Shown here piece by piece: positions 33,447-42,039 of a stretch of 64,000 nucleotides of DNA; positions within the stretch are counted from its first letter, which is position 1, and each line of letters opens with the position of its first letter. A program made the position numbers and the translations under genes. Where the stretch lies: contig NZ_JBHRXZ010000024.1 in assembly GCF_042648805.1 (NCBI RefSeq), positions 1 to 64,000 on the forward strand, written 5' to 3'. The notes beneath the pieces were generated by a model. It had not been told where the DNA came from. It did no database searches and saw only the letters and a list, made by a program, of their open reading frames with translations. Source of the DNA: Azomonas tarimensis. Its GTDB lineage: Bacteria > Pseudomonadota > Gammaproteobacteria > Pseudomonadales > Pseudomonadaceae.

Positions 33447-34241
33447 TCAGAGGATATCGTCCACTACCCCACCATCGACCCGCAGTGCGGCGCCGCTGGT
33501 GGCAGACGCTTGGATGGAGCAGACGTAGACGACCATGTTGGCGACTTCGTCCACCGTTGCCGCGCGCTGTATCAACGAGGTCGGACGGTGGCTCATCACG
33601 AACTCCGCCGCGACCGCCTCCAGCGTCTTGCCGGTTCGAGCGCGCTCTTCCTCGAGCATCTCGGCCAGCCCGTCCGAGAGCGTGGGGCCCGGCAATACGC
33701 TGTTGACCGTTACGCCGCTGCCCGCCAAGCGCTTGGCCAAGCCACGCGACAACGACAGTTGCGCGGTCTTGGTCACGCCGTAATGAACCATATCGGCAGG
33801 CACGTTCCGGGCTGACTCCGAGGATATGAACACCACCCTGCCCCACCCCCGCTCGACCATGGCCGGGACCAGTGCGCGGCTGAGCCGTACGCCGGACATC
33901 ACGTTGGTCTGCCAGTGGCCATCCCAGCAGTCGTCATCGGCTTCGAAGAAATCTGCCAAACCATAGATCCCGGCGTTGTTGACCAGAATATCGACCGGAG
34001 GCAGCGCTGCCGTGAGAACGCCCACGCCCTCTGCGCTGCCAATATCTGCCGCGATACCGCTGAGTTTGGCCTGCGGCGCCGCCTCGCGCAGGCGCGCCAG
34101 CGCCTTTTCAACCGAGCTGTCGCTACGGCCGTTGATGATGATCTCGGCGCCCGCCAGCGCCAGACCCTTGGCGATGGCAAAGCCGATGCCGCCAGTGGAG
34201 GCGGTAACCAGCGCGGTCTTGCCTGAAAGATTGATATGCAT
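33447..34241 (-). CDS. SDR oxidoreductase
   Basis: The 264-aa product is a classical SDR with TASTGGIG replacing the usual TGxxxGxG, an NGR sequence after beta-2 that favours NADPH, NNAG, and the Ser-Tyr-Lys triad (ISSESARNVPADMVHYGVTK). The extended C-terminal helix region EEERARTGKTLEAVAAEFVMSHRPTSLIQR is seen in a Pseudomonas SDR subgroup annotated only as oxidoreductases. The start follows GGGGAG. It is probably cotranscribed with the ABM-domain gene upstream at 34344-34700 (gap 102 bases). Confidence 0.85.
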   Translation of the reverse strand: MHINLSGKTALVTASTGGIGFAIAKGLALAGAEIIINGRSDSSVEKALARLREAAPQAKLSGIAADIGSAEGVGVLTAALPPVDILVNNAGIYGLADFFEADDDCWDGHWQTNVMSGVRLSRALVPAMVERGWGRVVFISSESARNVPADMVHYGVTKTAQLSLSRGLAKRLAGSGVTVNSVLPGPTLSDGLAEMLEEERARTGKTLEAVAAEFVMSHRPTSLIQRAATVDEVANMVVYVCSIQASATSGAALRVDGGVVDDIL

Positions 34242-34343
34242 GCTCGCTCCCCTGTAGCGCCGGCTATTGCCCGGCAGGTCGGTTCGACTCTATCGATGGC
34301 CTCGCAGCCGGCGGACCATCCGCCGACTGCCTGAACCACCGTC

Positions 34344-34700
34344 TCAGGTGCGGGTAAAGCCATCGAACGAGTTCATGTAGACCGCCCCGAAGGCGTCCAG
34401 GTGCTTACGGGTGGGCTCGTCCGGGCTGCCATAAACCAGAAGGCTGGTGATCGTCACCAGTTCGAGAAACTTCTCGCCGAACGGCGCGAAGGTCTGCTCG
34501 ATATGGCTGACCACCGCGTCCGCTCGGTAGCGCTCGATGATGTGCACAACCGTGTGGTCGTCGTTGACGCTGTATTCGTACATCAGCGTGCCCGGCTCCT
34601 GGCTGGTCGCGGCCACGATTTCGGCAACCAGTCGCTTGAACGCCGGGAAGTTTTCCGGCGCCAGGCTGAGGGTAAAGATGTTGATGACTTCGTCTTTCAT
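34344..34700 (-). CDS. Antibiotic-biosynthesis-monooxygenase (ABM) domain protein
   Basis: The 118-aa product has the dimeric ferredoxin-like ABM/YgiN fold pattern: INIFTLSLAPENFPAFKRLVAEIVAATSQEPGTLMYEYSVNDDHTVVHIIERYRADAVVSHI. These small cofactor-free enzymes oxidise quinols or polyketides, or break down reactive aldehydes. The start follows GAGGAC. It is divergent to the LysR gene at 34842, its likely regulator, and upstream of an SDR on the same strand. Confidence 0.82.
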   Translation of the reverse strand: MKDEVINIFTLSLAPENFPAFKRLVAEIVAATSQEPGTLMYEYSVNDDHTVVHIIERYRADAVVSHIEQTFAPFGEKFLELVTITSLLVYGSPDEPTRKHLDAFGAVYMNSFDGFTRT

Positions 34701-34841
34701 GGTTTGTCCTCTGTCGTGAATAAGCCAACGCCTGTCACGAGCGCGCGGCTGGGCTGGACGTCATGCTAAGGTAGACCCTCACGCTGATAAACAGCCTGTA
34801 GATCACAGATAGGTAGCCTTCATGGCTACCAGGAAGCTGCA

Positions 34842-35741
34842 ATGACTTCAGAAGACTCGTTCAGCGGCATCCACATTTTTCTGGCCACCGCTCGTTCCGC
34901 GACCTTCACCGAGGCAGCCGAGCGGTTGGGCCTCTCCAAGTCCGCCGTGGGCAAGGCGATCGCCCGTCTGGAAGCCAGGGTTGGCGCCAGCCTGTTCTAT
35001 CGGTCGACGAGACGACTCTCCCTTTCCCCCGACGGCGAAGCCTACTTCACGGTATGGTCCGCTGCCCTGGAGGAGATCAAGGCCACCGAGAGCAACCTCG
35101 GCAACAAGCTCGGCGTGCCGGCGGGGCGCCTGCGCGTGGATATGCCGGTAGCCTTCGGTAAACAGGTGGTATTGCCGATTCTGCTGGACATGAGCAAACG
35201 CTTCCCACAGCTGCAACTGACCCTGACCTTCAGCGACCAGCTGGTGGACCTGACCGAAGAAGGCATCGATCTGGCCATTCGCTTTGGCAGCGTCGACAGC
35301 GTGCCCGGCTTGGTCGCCAGACGCCTTACCGCACACCGATGGGTAACCTGTGCGTCGCCGGGTTACCTGGAACAAAACGGCACGCCCTTGACGCTGGAAG
35401 ACATGACCCGGCATCGCGGCATCGTGGGCTATCGCCGCGGCAGTCTGATGCCGTGGAAAATGACCAAGGACGGGCAAGCCGTGAAGTTCTCGCCGCCGCC
35501 GACATACCAGTTCGACGACGCGGAAGCCATGATCGAGGCCACCCGAGCGGGGCTCGGGATCTGCCAGATGCCGTTATGCCTGTTTGAAAAAGATATCGAA
35601 ACGCAGGCGGTCGTGCCGCTGCTCGAACTCTTCGAGCCCGCCCCGGTAGAAGTTCATGCCCTGTGGTCCAAGAGCAATCACCTGCGGCCTAAAATTCGTT
35701 ATCTGGTTGATGAACTATTGAAGCTGCATGGCCAGGTGTAA
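34842..35741 (+). CDS. LysR-family transcriptional regulator
   Basis: This 299-aa protein has an HTH at about 10-58 (GIHIFLATARSATFTEAAERLGLSKSAVGKAIARLEARVGASLFYRSTRRLSL) and an effector domain starting GRLRVDMPVAFGKQVVLPIL. It is divergent to the ABM-domain and SDR genes across a 141-base gap, so those are likely targets. Same subfamily as the LysR proteins at 28646 and 38699. Confidence 0.9.
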   Translation: MTSEDSFSGIHIFLATARSATFTEAAERLGLSKSAVGKAIARLEARVGASLFYRSTRRLSLSPDGEAYFTVWSAALEEIKATESNLGNKLGVPAGRLRVDMPVAFGKQVVLPILLDMSKRFPQLQLTLTFSDQLVDLTEEGIDLAIRFGSVDSVPGLVARRLTAHRWVTCASPGYLEQNGTPLTLEDMTRHRGIVGYRRGSLMPWKMTKDGQAVKFSPPPTYQFDDAEAMIEATRAGLGICQMPLCLFEKDIETQAVVPLLELFEPAPVEVHALWSKSNHLRPKIRYLVDELLKLHGQV

Positions 35742-35860
35742 AAAACGCGCCCGCCATCGCACAAGCGTTGATTGACAGTCGTTTGAAGTAACTCAGCATA
35801 ATTGCGAAGGCGCCAAACGACCATCGGCTGACTCACGCTCCAGTTATACCAACCATGACG

Positions 35861-37312
35861 TCAGAACGGGTAAGGCTGGTCAGACTGCTCGACCGTGACC
35901 CATTTGACTTCAGTGAACTCGTCGATCACGGCGCTGCCATCGAAGCGACCGTATCCACTCTTTTTCATCCCGCCGTAGGGGGCCTGGGGCTCGTTTTGTA
36001 CAGTGGCGCCGTTGATATGAACGCAGCCGGCATCCAGACGATTGGCCAGTTCCAACGCACGTGTCACATTGGCACTGAAGATCGAAGCGGACAGGCCGTA
36101 AGCGGTGTCATTGGCAGTCTCCAGCGCCTGCTCGGCCCCCTTGACGCGTATGACCGTGGTGACCGGACCAAAAGTCTCTTCATCATAAATCGCCATGTCA
36201 CGGCGGACATGATCGACCAGGGTTGGCCCCATCAGAGCACTTTCGGCGAGGCCACCTGCGACGATCTTTGCGCCTTTACCGATTGCATCGTCCAGCAGCT
36301 GATTGATCCGCTGCGCTGAGCCCTGAGAGATCATCGGGCCGACGATACACGAGGGGCTGGACATCGGGTTGCCCACCTCAAGTTGGCCGATGCGCTCAGC
36401 AAATCTTGTGACGAACGCATCTGCCACCGTCTCGTCGACTACAAATCGCTCGGTCGACATGCAGATCTGACCCTGATAGAGGAAGGAGCCGAAGACGGCA
36501 GCGTTTACTGCACCCTCGATATCCGCGTCGTCTAGAACGACAAACGGAGCCTTCCCTCCCAGCTCCAGCAGACAACGCTTGAGATGGCTGGCACAGGTCT
36601 CGGCGATCATGCGCCCGACGTGCGTGGAGCCGGTGAAGTTCACTCGACGCACAGTATCGTGGGCGACGAGCACCTCGGTCACGGCCGCAGCGTCCTCGGG
36701 CGCGGTGATCAGAAAGTTCAAGACGCCCTCCGGCAGGCCAGCCTCGATGAATGCATCGATGAGCAGTGCATGGGTGCGGGGACTGTTTTCGGAGCCCTTG
36801 AAGATCACCGTATTCCCGCAGGCGAGCGGATAGGCAATGGCGCGCGCACCAAGAATGACCGGACCATTCCACGGGACAATGCTTAATACGCTCCCGACTG
36901 GCTGTCGCAGTGTCATCGACAACGTCCCAGGCTTGTCGGTGGGGATGGTCTCTCCCTTGATTTGCGTGGTGAGCGCCGCCGCTTCGCGTATCAGGTTTGC
37001 CGATGCGGCCACATTGAACTGACTCCAGAGTTGCGAGGCGCCGATTTCCTCGGCCATGACCTGGCAAATGTCCGCCATCTTGGCTTCCAGTGCGTCAGCT
37101 GCAGCGAGCAGGAGACGGCGGCGCTCGGTCGGCCCGGTCCTGGACCACCCACGAAACGCGCGCGCGGAAGAATTGGCCAGCCGTTTCGCATCCTCGACAG
37201 AACAGGCTGCGGCGGTACTCACTACCTTGGAGGTAACCGGATCGATGCGCTGGACCGTCTTGCCTCCCAGTGCGCCCTGCTTAGCATTGTCAATCAACAG
37301 TTGTGCATTCAT
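35861..37312 (-). CDS. nahF: Aldehyde dehydrogenase, salicylaldehyde dehydrogenase (NahF)-like
   Basis: This 483-aa enzyme has the segments ASQLWSQFNVAASANLIREAA, GETIPTDKPGTLSMTLRQPVG, SIVPWNGPVILGARAIAYPLACGNTVIFKGSE, RCLLELGGKAPFVVLDDADI, FLYQGQICMSTERFVVDE (nucleophile Cys) and INGATVQNEPQAPYGGMKKSGYGRFDG. These follow what I remember of NahF closely. It converts salicylaldehyde to salicylate with NAD. The ATG at 37312 has GGAGG seven bases upstream; an ATG two codons earlier (37318) is too close to it. It is divergent to a NahR-like gene, across a 430-base gap. Vanillin dehydrogenase is the main alternative. Confidence 0.82.
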   Translation of the reverse strand: MNAQLLIDNAKQGALGGKTVQRIDPVTSKVVSTAAACSVEDAKRLANSSARAFRGWSRTGPTERRRLLLAAADALEAKMADICQVMAEEIGASQLWSQFNVAASANLIREAAALTTQIKGETIPTDKPGTLSMTLRQPVGSVLSIVPWNGPVILGARAIAYPLACGNTVIFKGSENSPRTHALLIDAFIEAGLPEGVLNFLITAPEDAAAVTEVLVAHDTVRRVNFTGSTHVGRMIAETCASHLKRCLLELGGKAPFVVLDDADIEGAVNAAVFGSFLYQGQICMSTERFVVDETVADAFVTRFAERIGQLEVGNPMSSPSCIVGPMISQGSAQRINQLLDDAIGKGAKIVAGGLAESALMGPTLVDHVRRDMAIYDEETFGPVTTVIRVKGAEQALETANDTAYGLSASIFSANVTRALELANRLDAGCVHINGATVQNEPQAPYGGMKKSGYGRFDGSAVIDEFTEVKWVTVEQSDQPYPF

Positions 37313-37742
37313 GTTCATACCTCCGATAGATTACTTGATCGAGCATCGCCGCCGCTTGGCCAGCGGACTCAATGTGAGATTCTTGAGCGGGCTTGCAGCA
37401 TCCGGGGAACTATCAGGACGTGTGCCGATGAGCGCCGCTGATTTGGCGGTCATGGGCAAACGAACCCTGGGTATCGCCCCCAGAGAATGATCGCCAGGGG
37501 GCAAGCTGTCAGCGTGCAGGCCATGCACGAGCAGGGCACCGCTCAGATGCCGGGGCCAAGGCAACACCGGTAATCTCGACACCGGCAATTCCGCTACGCA
37601 GGCCAGATTCTTTCACGATTCTGGGTGCCCCATGATTCATATGCTTTGAGTCCGACGGATGATGGGCGATACAGCAATATTGATAAATGCACTAATCAGA
37701 ATAGACAATATTCTCGTTGTGAATGAATCTGGAGACTCACCC
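37313..37742. other. Long divergent gap between nahF-like and nahR-like genes
   Basis: These 430 bases hold the ribosome site of the aldehyde dehydrogenase, the promoter side of the LysR gene with the shared motif at 37679-37691, and an 85-codon leftward frame (37331-37588) with no ribosome site and no recognisable family. It may be decayed coding sequence. I saw no repeat ends or tRNA. Confidence 0.5.
37679..37691 (+). promoter_or_regulatory. Motif ATTGATAAATGCA, candidate NahR-type operator (copy 1)
   Basis: ATTGATAAATGCA stands 52-64 bases before the nahR-like start and forms a loose dyad TTGAT-N10-ATCAG with its flank. The same motif with one change, ATTGATAAATACA, stands before the salicylate hydroxylase gene at 43387-43399, and GAATAGACA follows both. 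Confidence 0.45.
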
Positions 37743-38660
37743 ATGAACCTGCGGGATATCGACCTGAATCTGATGGTCGTTTTCAATCAGTTACTTATCG
37801 ATCGCAGGGTTTCTATCGCGGCTGACAACCTAGGGCTGACGCAGCCCGCCATGAGTAACGCGCTCAAACGCCTGCGCAGCACCTTGAACGATGAGCTGTT
37901 CGTGCGAACCCATCAAGGAATGGAACCTACCCCCTACGCGCAACAGCTGGCCGAACCTGTGGCGCTCGCGATCCAGACATTAGGCGACGCTTTTCGTCGG
38001 GAAGACCAATTTGACCCAGCGACTGCCGCCAGGACCTTCACAATCGCGATGACCGACATTGGCGAGATCTATTTCCTGCCACCGCTCATGGAAGCCTTGG
38101 CAGTACGAGCACCTCTCTGCACCGTCAGTACCGTTCGAGGAAATGCGGTAAATCTCGCCGAATTGCTTCAGAGCGGTGCTGTGGATCTGGCGGTCGGCCT
38201 GCTCCCATATTTACAGGCAGGCTTTTTTCAACGGAGGCTTTTCGAGCATCGCTACGTTTGCCTGTGCCGCCGCGGGCATCCTGTTACGCTGCAACCGCTC
38301 TCTCTCGCGTCCTTTTGCCAGTGGGATCATGTTCGTGTGATTGCCTCAAACACAGGGCACGGAGAGGCGGATTCTTACATGCAGAGGGCGAACATCGAAC
38401 GAAGGATAAAGCTGGAGGTTCCCCATTTTGTGGCAGTGGGGCACATACTGCAGCACAGCGATATGCTCGCTACAGTTCCGCAACGGTTTGCCGACAGCTG
38501 CGTAGCGCCATTTGACCTGGTTTCCACGCCCCTCCCCTTTGAGCTGCCAGAGATCAACATCAATCTCTTCTGGCACGCCAAATTCAACAAGGATCCAACC
38601 AATCGCTGGTTGAGAGCGCTAATGGTCGAGCTGTTCTCTGACGAACCCACAGGGCAGTAG
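37743..38660 (+). CDS. nahR: NahR-like LysR-family regulator
   Basis: The 305-aa protein begins MNLRDIDLNLMVVFNQLLIDRRVSIAA, then LGLTQPAMSNALKRLRSTLNDELFVRTHQGMEPTPYAQQLAEPV. Further blocks are FTIAMTDIGEIYFLPPLMEALA, VDLAVGLLPYLQAGFFQRRLFEHRYVCLCRRGHPVT, VEVPHFVAVGHILQ-like and INLFWHAKFNKDPTNRWLR. These correspond block by block to NahR, the salicylate-responsive activator of naphthalene/salicylate genes. The start at 37743 follows GGAG and matches the NahR N-terminus; the longer frame from 37659 does not. Likely targets are the adjacent aldehyde dehydrogenase and the salicylate hydroxylase operon at 42-43 kb. Confidence 0.87.
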   Translation: MNLRDIDLNLMVVFNQLLIDRRVSIAADNLGLTQPAMSNALKRLRSTLNDELFVRTHQGMEPTPYAQQLAEPVALAIQTLGDAFRREDQFDPATAARTFTIAMTDIGEIYFLPPLMEALAVRAPLCTVSTVRGNAVNLAELLQSGAVDLAVGLLPYLQAGFFQRRLFEHRYVCLCRRGHPVTLQPLSLASFCQWDHVRVIASNTGHGEADSYMQRANIERRIKLEVPHFVAVGHILQHSDMLATVPQRFADSCVAPFDLVSTPLPFELPEININLFWHAKFNKDPTNRWLRALMVELFSDEPTGQ

Positions 38661-38698
38661 CGAAGCTGGGAGCAGGCTTTTGTGAAACATGCAGACAG

Positions 38699-39598
38699 TC
38701 AATCGCCCCAGTCGACTTCCGCGAATCGCTCCACCAGATAGTTGACCATCGCGCGCACCTTGGACGCGAGATGCTTGCGAGACGGGTAGACAGCGTAGAT
38801 TCCCAGCTCCACAGCGCGGTAGCCAGGCAGCAGCTCAACCAGGTCCCCTCGATGGATATCCTGATGGAGCATGAAGCTTGGCTGGAGCAGGATGCCGCCA
38901 CCGGCCAGGGCTATCGAGCGGCAGGTGTCGCCGTTGTTGCAGCGCACCACAGAGCGTGTCTCCACCGTCACATCGCCCTGAGGTCCGGTAAAGCTCCACT
39001 CGTTCCGCGTCGCGAGATTGCTGTAAGCGATCACCTTGTGCCTTGCCAGATCCCCTGGTGTGGCCAGCGGCGCATGCTCGGCCAGGTAGCTTGGCGCGGC
39101 GCAAAGGCGCATCCGCGTGCTGGCGAGACGACGTCCTATGAGCGAGGAGCTTTCCAGGCGGGCGATCCGCACCGCCATGTCATACCCCTCCTCAACCAGA
39201 TCAACCACTCGGTCATTGAGGTTGAGGTCCAGCTCCACCTTGGGATACCGCCTCAGGAAGTCCGCCCAGAGTGGCGCCAGGTGCTCCACCCCGAAGCTGA
39301 CAGGCGCATTGATGCGCAGCACACCGGTAGGCTCCTGGGCTCCCGATGCCACAGCGCCCTCAGCCACTTCCATCAGCCCCAGTATTTCCCGTGCCTGCTG
39401 ATAGAACAGCCGTCCCTCCTCCGTGAGGGAGATACGACGAGTCGTGCGTTGCAGGAGCCGAGCCCCCAGGCGAGCTTCCAGTGCATTGACGTAGCGGGAC
39501 ACCGCGGCCTTGGACATCTCAAGCGCATCGACCGCAGCCGTGAAACTGCCCTTTTCCACGACCGTGCAGAACACTTGCATCTCCAGCGCCCTGTCCAT
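38699..39598 (-). CDS. LysR-family transcriptional regulator
   Basis: This 299-aa protein has an HTH within MQVFCTVVEKGSFTAAVDALEMSKAAVSRYVNALEARLGARLLQRTTRRISLTEEGRLFY and an effector domain starting GVLRINAPVSFGVEHLAPLWADFL. It is divergent to the DODA-type dioxygenase gene (39719), which it probably controls, and convergent with the nahR-like gene, 38 bases apart. Confidence 0.9.
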   Translation of the reverse strand: MDRALEMQVFCTVVEKGSFTAAVDALEMSKAAVSRYVNALEARLGARLLQRTTRRISLTEEGRLFYQQAREILGLMEVAEGAVASGAQEPTGVLRINAPVSFGVEHLAPLWADFLRRYPKVELDLNLNDRVVDLVEEGYDMAVRIARLESSSLIGRRLASTRMRLCAAPSYLAEHAPLATPGDLARHKVIAYSNLATRNEWSFTGPQGDVTVETRSVVRCNNGDTCRSIALAGGGILLQPSFMLHQDIHRGDLVELLPGYRAVELGIYAVYPSRKHLASKVRAMVNYLVERFAEVDWGD

Positions 39599-39718
39599 TT
39601 TGTCTCACTTATCGGAACTATTAATTACAATATAAGCAGTTTATCTCAACAAATGGATCCACAAGAATATCTATGCCCCGACCTGGGTCCACGAAGAACC
39701 AGCACCTGAGGTTGAACC

Positions 39719-40540
39719 ATGAGCACTACCTATCCCGTTCTATTCGTCTCCCACGGAGCCCCTACCTTTGCCATCGAACCGGGCTTGGCCGGCGCGAAGC
39801 TGGCGGCTCTGGGTAAAGCGTTACCCCGCCCCACAGCGATTGTGGTGGTATCCCCTCATTGGATGACGCGCACAACAGTGCGCATCGGCGCCGGCGACAA
39901 CCCGGAAACCATCCATGACTTCGGTGGATTTCCGGAGGCCCTTTACCGGCTGGACTATCCAGCACCCGGCCAACCTGAACTGGCATCGCGAATTCAAGGG
40001 CTGCTGACTACTGCCGGGTGGCCGGCGGAGGTCGACACCCAGCGCGGCCTGGACCACGGGGCGTGGGTGCCCCTGCTCCACCTGTTGCCCGAGGCTGACG
40101 TACCGGTTGTGCAGGTATCTCTGCCGACACCGCTTGACCCCGCGGGGGCGTTGCGTCTAGGCCAGGCACTGCAACCGCTGCGCGAATCCGGTGTGCTGAT
40201 CGTTGGCTCCGGAAGCCTTACTCACAACCTGTATGAGTTTCGAGCCGGCCATGCGCCCACCGCAGAATATGTCACAGACTTTTCCGACTGGATCGCGGAA
40301 AAGCTCCGGGAAAGAGAGATCGAATCCTTACTGGATTATCGACGCCTTGCACCCGAGGCCGCTCGAGCACACCCCAGCGAAGACCATCTGCTCCCGCTGT
40401 TCGTGGCGCTTGGCGCTGCAGGCGAGGCTTATGCCATGCAACTCATGGAAGGGGGCGTGACGTACGGCGTTCTGGCAATGGACAGCTATCTGTTCGGAAT
40501 TCCAGCAACCCTTGAACTGACGAAAACGGTAACCGAATGA
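39719..40540 (+). CDS. Class III extradiol ring-cleavage dioxygenase, 4,5-DOPA dioxygenase (YgiD) family
   Basis: The 273-aa product has the metal-site segments PVLFVSHGAPTFAIEPG (first His), IHDFGGFPEALYRLDYPAPG (second His just before), DTQRGLDHGAWVPLLHL, VGSGSLTHNL and HPSEDHLLPLFVALGAAG. The conserved histidines at these four sites match the DODA family. It would open a catechol-type ring between or beside hydroxyls using Fe or Zn. Its place inside the salicylate region makes a catecholic substrate attractive but unproven; the family is often found with LysR and pirin genes and acts on unknown phenols. The ribosome site is weak (GAGG-like, TGAGGTTGAACC). Confidence 0.87.
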   Translation: MSTTYPVLFVSHGAPTFAIEPGLAGAKLAALGKALPRPTAIVVVSPHWMTRTTVRIGAGDNPETIHDFGGFPEALYRLDYPAPGQPELASRIQGLLTTAGWPAEVDTQRGLDHGAWVPLLHLLPEADVPVVQVSLPTPLDPAGALRLGQALQPLRESGVLIVGSGSLTHNLYEFRAGHAPTAEYVTDFSDWIAEKLREREIESLLDYRRLAPEAARAHPSEDHLLPLFVALGAAGEAYAMQLMEGGVTYGVLAMDSYLFGIPATLELTKTVTE

Positions 40541-40571
40541 ACTCCGAGGCCCCTGGTAGCAGCACCATCGA

Positions 40572-40597
40572 CCACCACGCCCGGTGCGGCGTGGTGG
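40572..40597. terminator. Strong hairpin between convergent genes
   Basis: CCACCACGCC-cggtgc-GGCGTGGTGG is a perfect 10-bp stem with a 6-base loop between the stops at 40540 and 40620. There is no T-tract; it could serve as a bidirectional terminator or transcript end stabiliser. Confidence 0.45.
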
Positions 40598-40619
40598 CCG
40601 AGAAGCGAGCGATGGCCGA

Positions 40620-41966
40620 TCAGCCGGAAGTCGACTCCATGGGTTTCACGCCCGGTGTTAGAAGCTGAACCGGGCGGTGCCAGATGAACATGAGAATGGC
40701 GGCGGCACCCACCAGCCCCGGTAGCGCGAAGGCCAGAAAGCTCGCCTGGAGCGGCATCTGCGCGGCGTGTAGCGCACCGCCCAGCAACGGGCCGATGATG
40801 GCGCCGATGCGGCCGATTCCCATGGCCCAACCCAGGCCAGTGGAGCGGATATGCGCGGGGTAGAATTGCACAGCGCAGGCATTGGCAAGAATCTGCGTAC
40901 CGATAGTGCAGGCCCCGGCCACACCGATCAGCAGATAGAGCACCGGCAGCGGTGATTTCAGCGCCAGCAGACTCAGCGACAGTGCACCGGTGACAAAGAA
41001 CCCCAGCAGCACACGGCCCAGGCCTATGCGGTCTCCCAGCCAGCCACCGCCAATCGCCCCGAAGATGGCACCGAAGTTCAATACCAGCAGGAACGCCAGG
41101 CTGGAATTGAGGCCGTAGCCGGCGGTGTTCATAAGCTTGGGCAGCCAGGAACTCAGGGCGTAGACCATCAACAGGCAGCAGAAGAAAGCCACCCAGAGCA
41201 TCACCGTATTCAGTGCGCGGCCATCCTCGAACAGCTGCGAAATGGCTACCTTGTTTGCCTGACCCGTCGCCCGGTTGAGGCGGTCGTTGGAGCTGGGCAC
41301 GTAATCCGGCGCGGCCTTGGCCAGCAGGACCTTGGCGCGCTCGACCTCCCCCTGGCGCAGTAGGAAGTTCAGCGACTCCGGCAACTGGCGCACCAGAAAC
41401 GGCAGCAGCACAAGCGGAATCACCGCCACGAAGAACACCGATGACCAGCCCCAGTTGGGCATCATCGCCATGCCCAATCCGGCGGAGAGCATGCCTCCCA
41501 CCGAATAACCGCTGAACATGATCGCCACCAGGGTGCTGCGGATTTTCTTCGGCGCGTACTCGTTCATCAGCGCCACCACATTGGGCATGACCCCGCCGAT
41601 ACCCAGTCCGGCCAGGAAGCGGCAGATGGCGAACTCCTCGGGCGTGCGCGCGAATCCATTGATCGCGGTGAAGCCGCTGAACATGATCACGCAGGTCATG
41701 ATGGTCTTGCGCCGCCCGATCCGATCCGACAGCGGTCCGAAGAACAGCGCACCCAGCATCATGCCCACCAGCGCACAGCTGCCGAGCAGACCGGCCTGCA
41801 GCGCAGAAAGGTCCCAGGCTTGCATCAACGACGGTAGCACCACACCGTAGATGACCAGGTCATAGCCGTCGAAAATAATGATCAGGGCGCACCAGAACAG
41901 CACGCGTCCGTGGAAAGCGTTGAAACGGGCCCCGTCAAGCAAGGCGGAAACGTCGATATCACGCAT
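40620..41966 (-). CDS. MFS aromatic-acid/H+ symporter (BenK/PcaK family)
   Basis: The 448-aa carrier has twelve predicted helices and the family motifs DGYDLVIYGVVLPSLM in helix 1, GPLSDRIGRRKTIM in loop 2-3, RFLAGLGIGGVMPNVVALMNEYAPKKIR, and GWLGDRIGLGRVLLGFF in loop 8-9. The Asp in helix 1 (DGYD) is required for aromatic acid transport in PcaK. It starts 73 bases after the salicylate hydroxylase stop on the same strand, so salicylate is the probable substrate (inference). Confidence 0.9.
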   Translation of the reverse strand: MRDIDVSALLDGARFNAFHGRVLFWCALIIIFDGYDLVIYGVVLPSLMQAWDLSALQAGLLGSCALVGMMLGALFFGPLSDRIGRRKTIMTCVIMFSGFTAINGFARTPEEFAICRFLAGLGIGGVMPNVVALMNEYAPKKIRSTLVAIMFSGYSVGGMLSAGLGMAMMPNWGWSSVFFVAVIPLVLLPFLVRQLPESLNFLLRQGEVERAKVLLAKAAPDYVPSSNDRLNRATGQANKVAISQLFEDGRALNTVMLWVAFFCCLLMVYALSSWLPKLMNTAGYGLNSSLAFLLVLNFGAIFGAIGGGWLGDRIGLGRVLLGFFVTGALSLSLLALKSPLPVLYLLIGVAGACTIGTQILANACAVQFYPAHIRSTGLGWAMGIGRIGAIIGPLLGGALHAAQMPLQASFLAFALPGLVGAAAILMFIWHRPVQLLTPGVKPMESTSG

Positions 41967-42039
41967 GGCATGGCTCTTCTTGTCATTGTTATAGAGCCGG
42001 AACCGGCATCGTGGCCGATTCCGGTAGAACGACGCGCAA

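Noticed and set aside
37331..37588. An 85-codon minus-strand frame between the nahF-like and nahR-like genes
   Set aside because: No ribosome site and no recognisable sequence; it may be decayed coding DNA but cannot be called.
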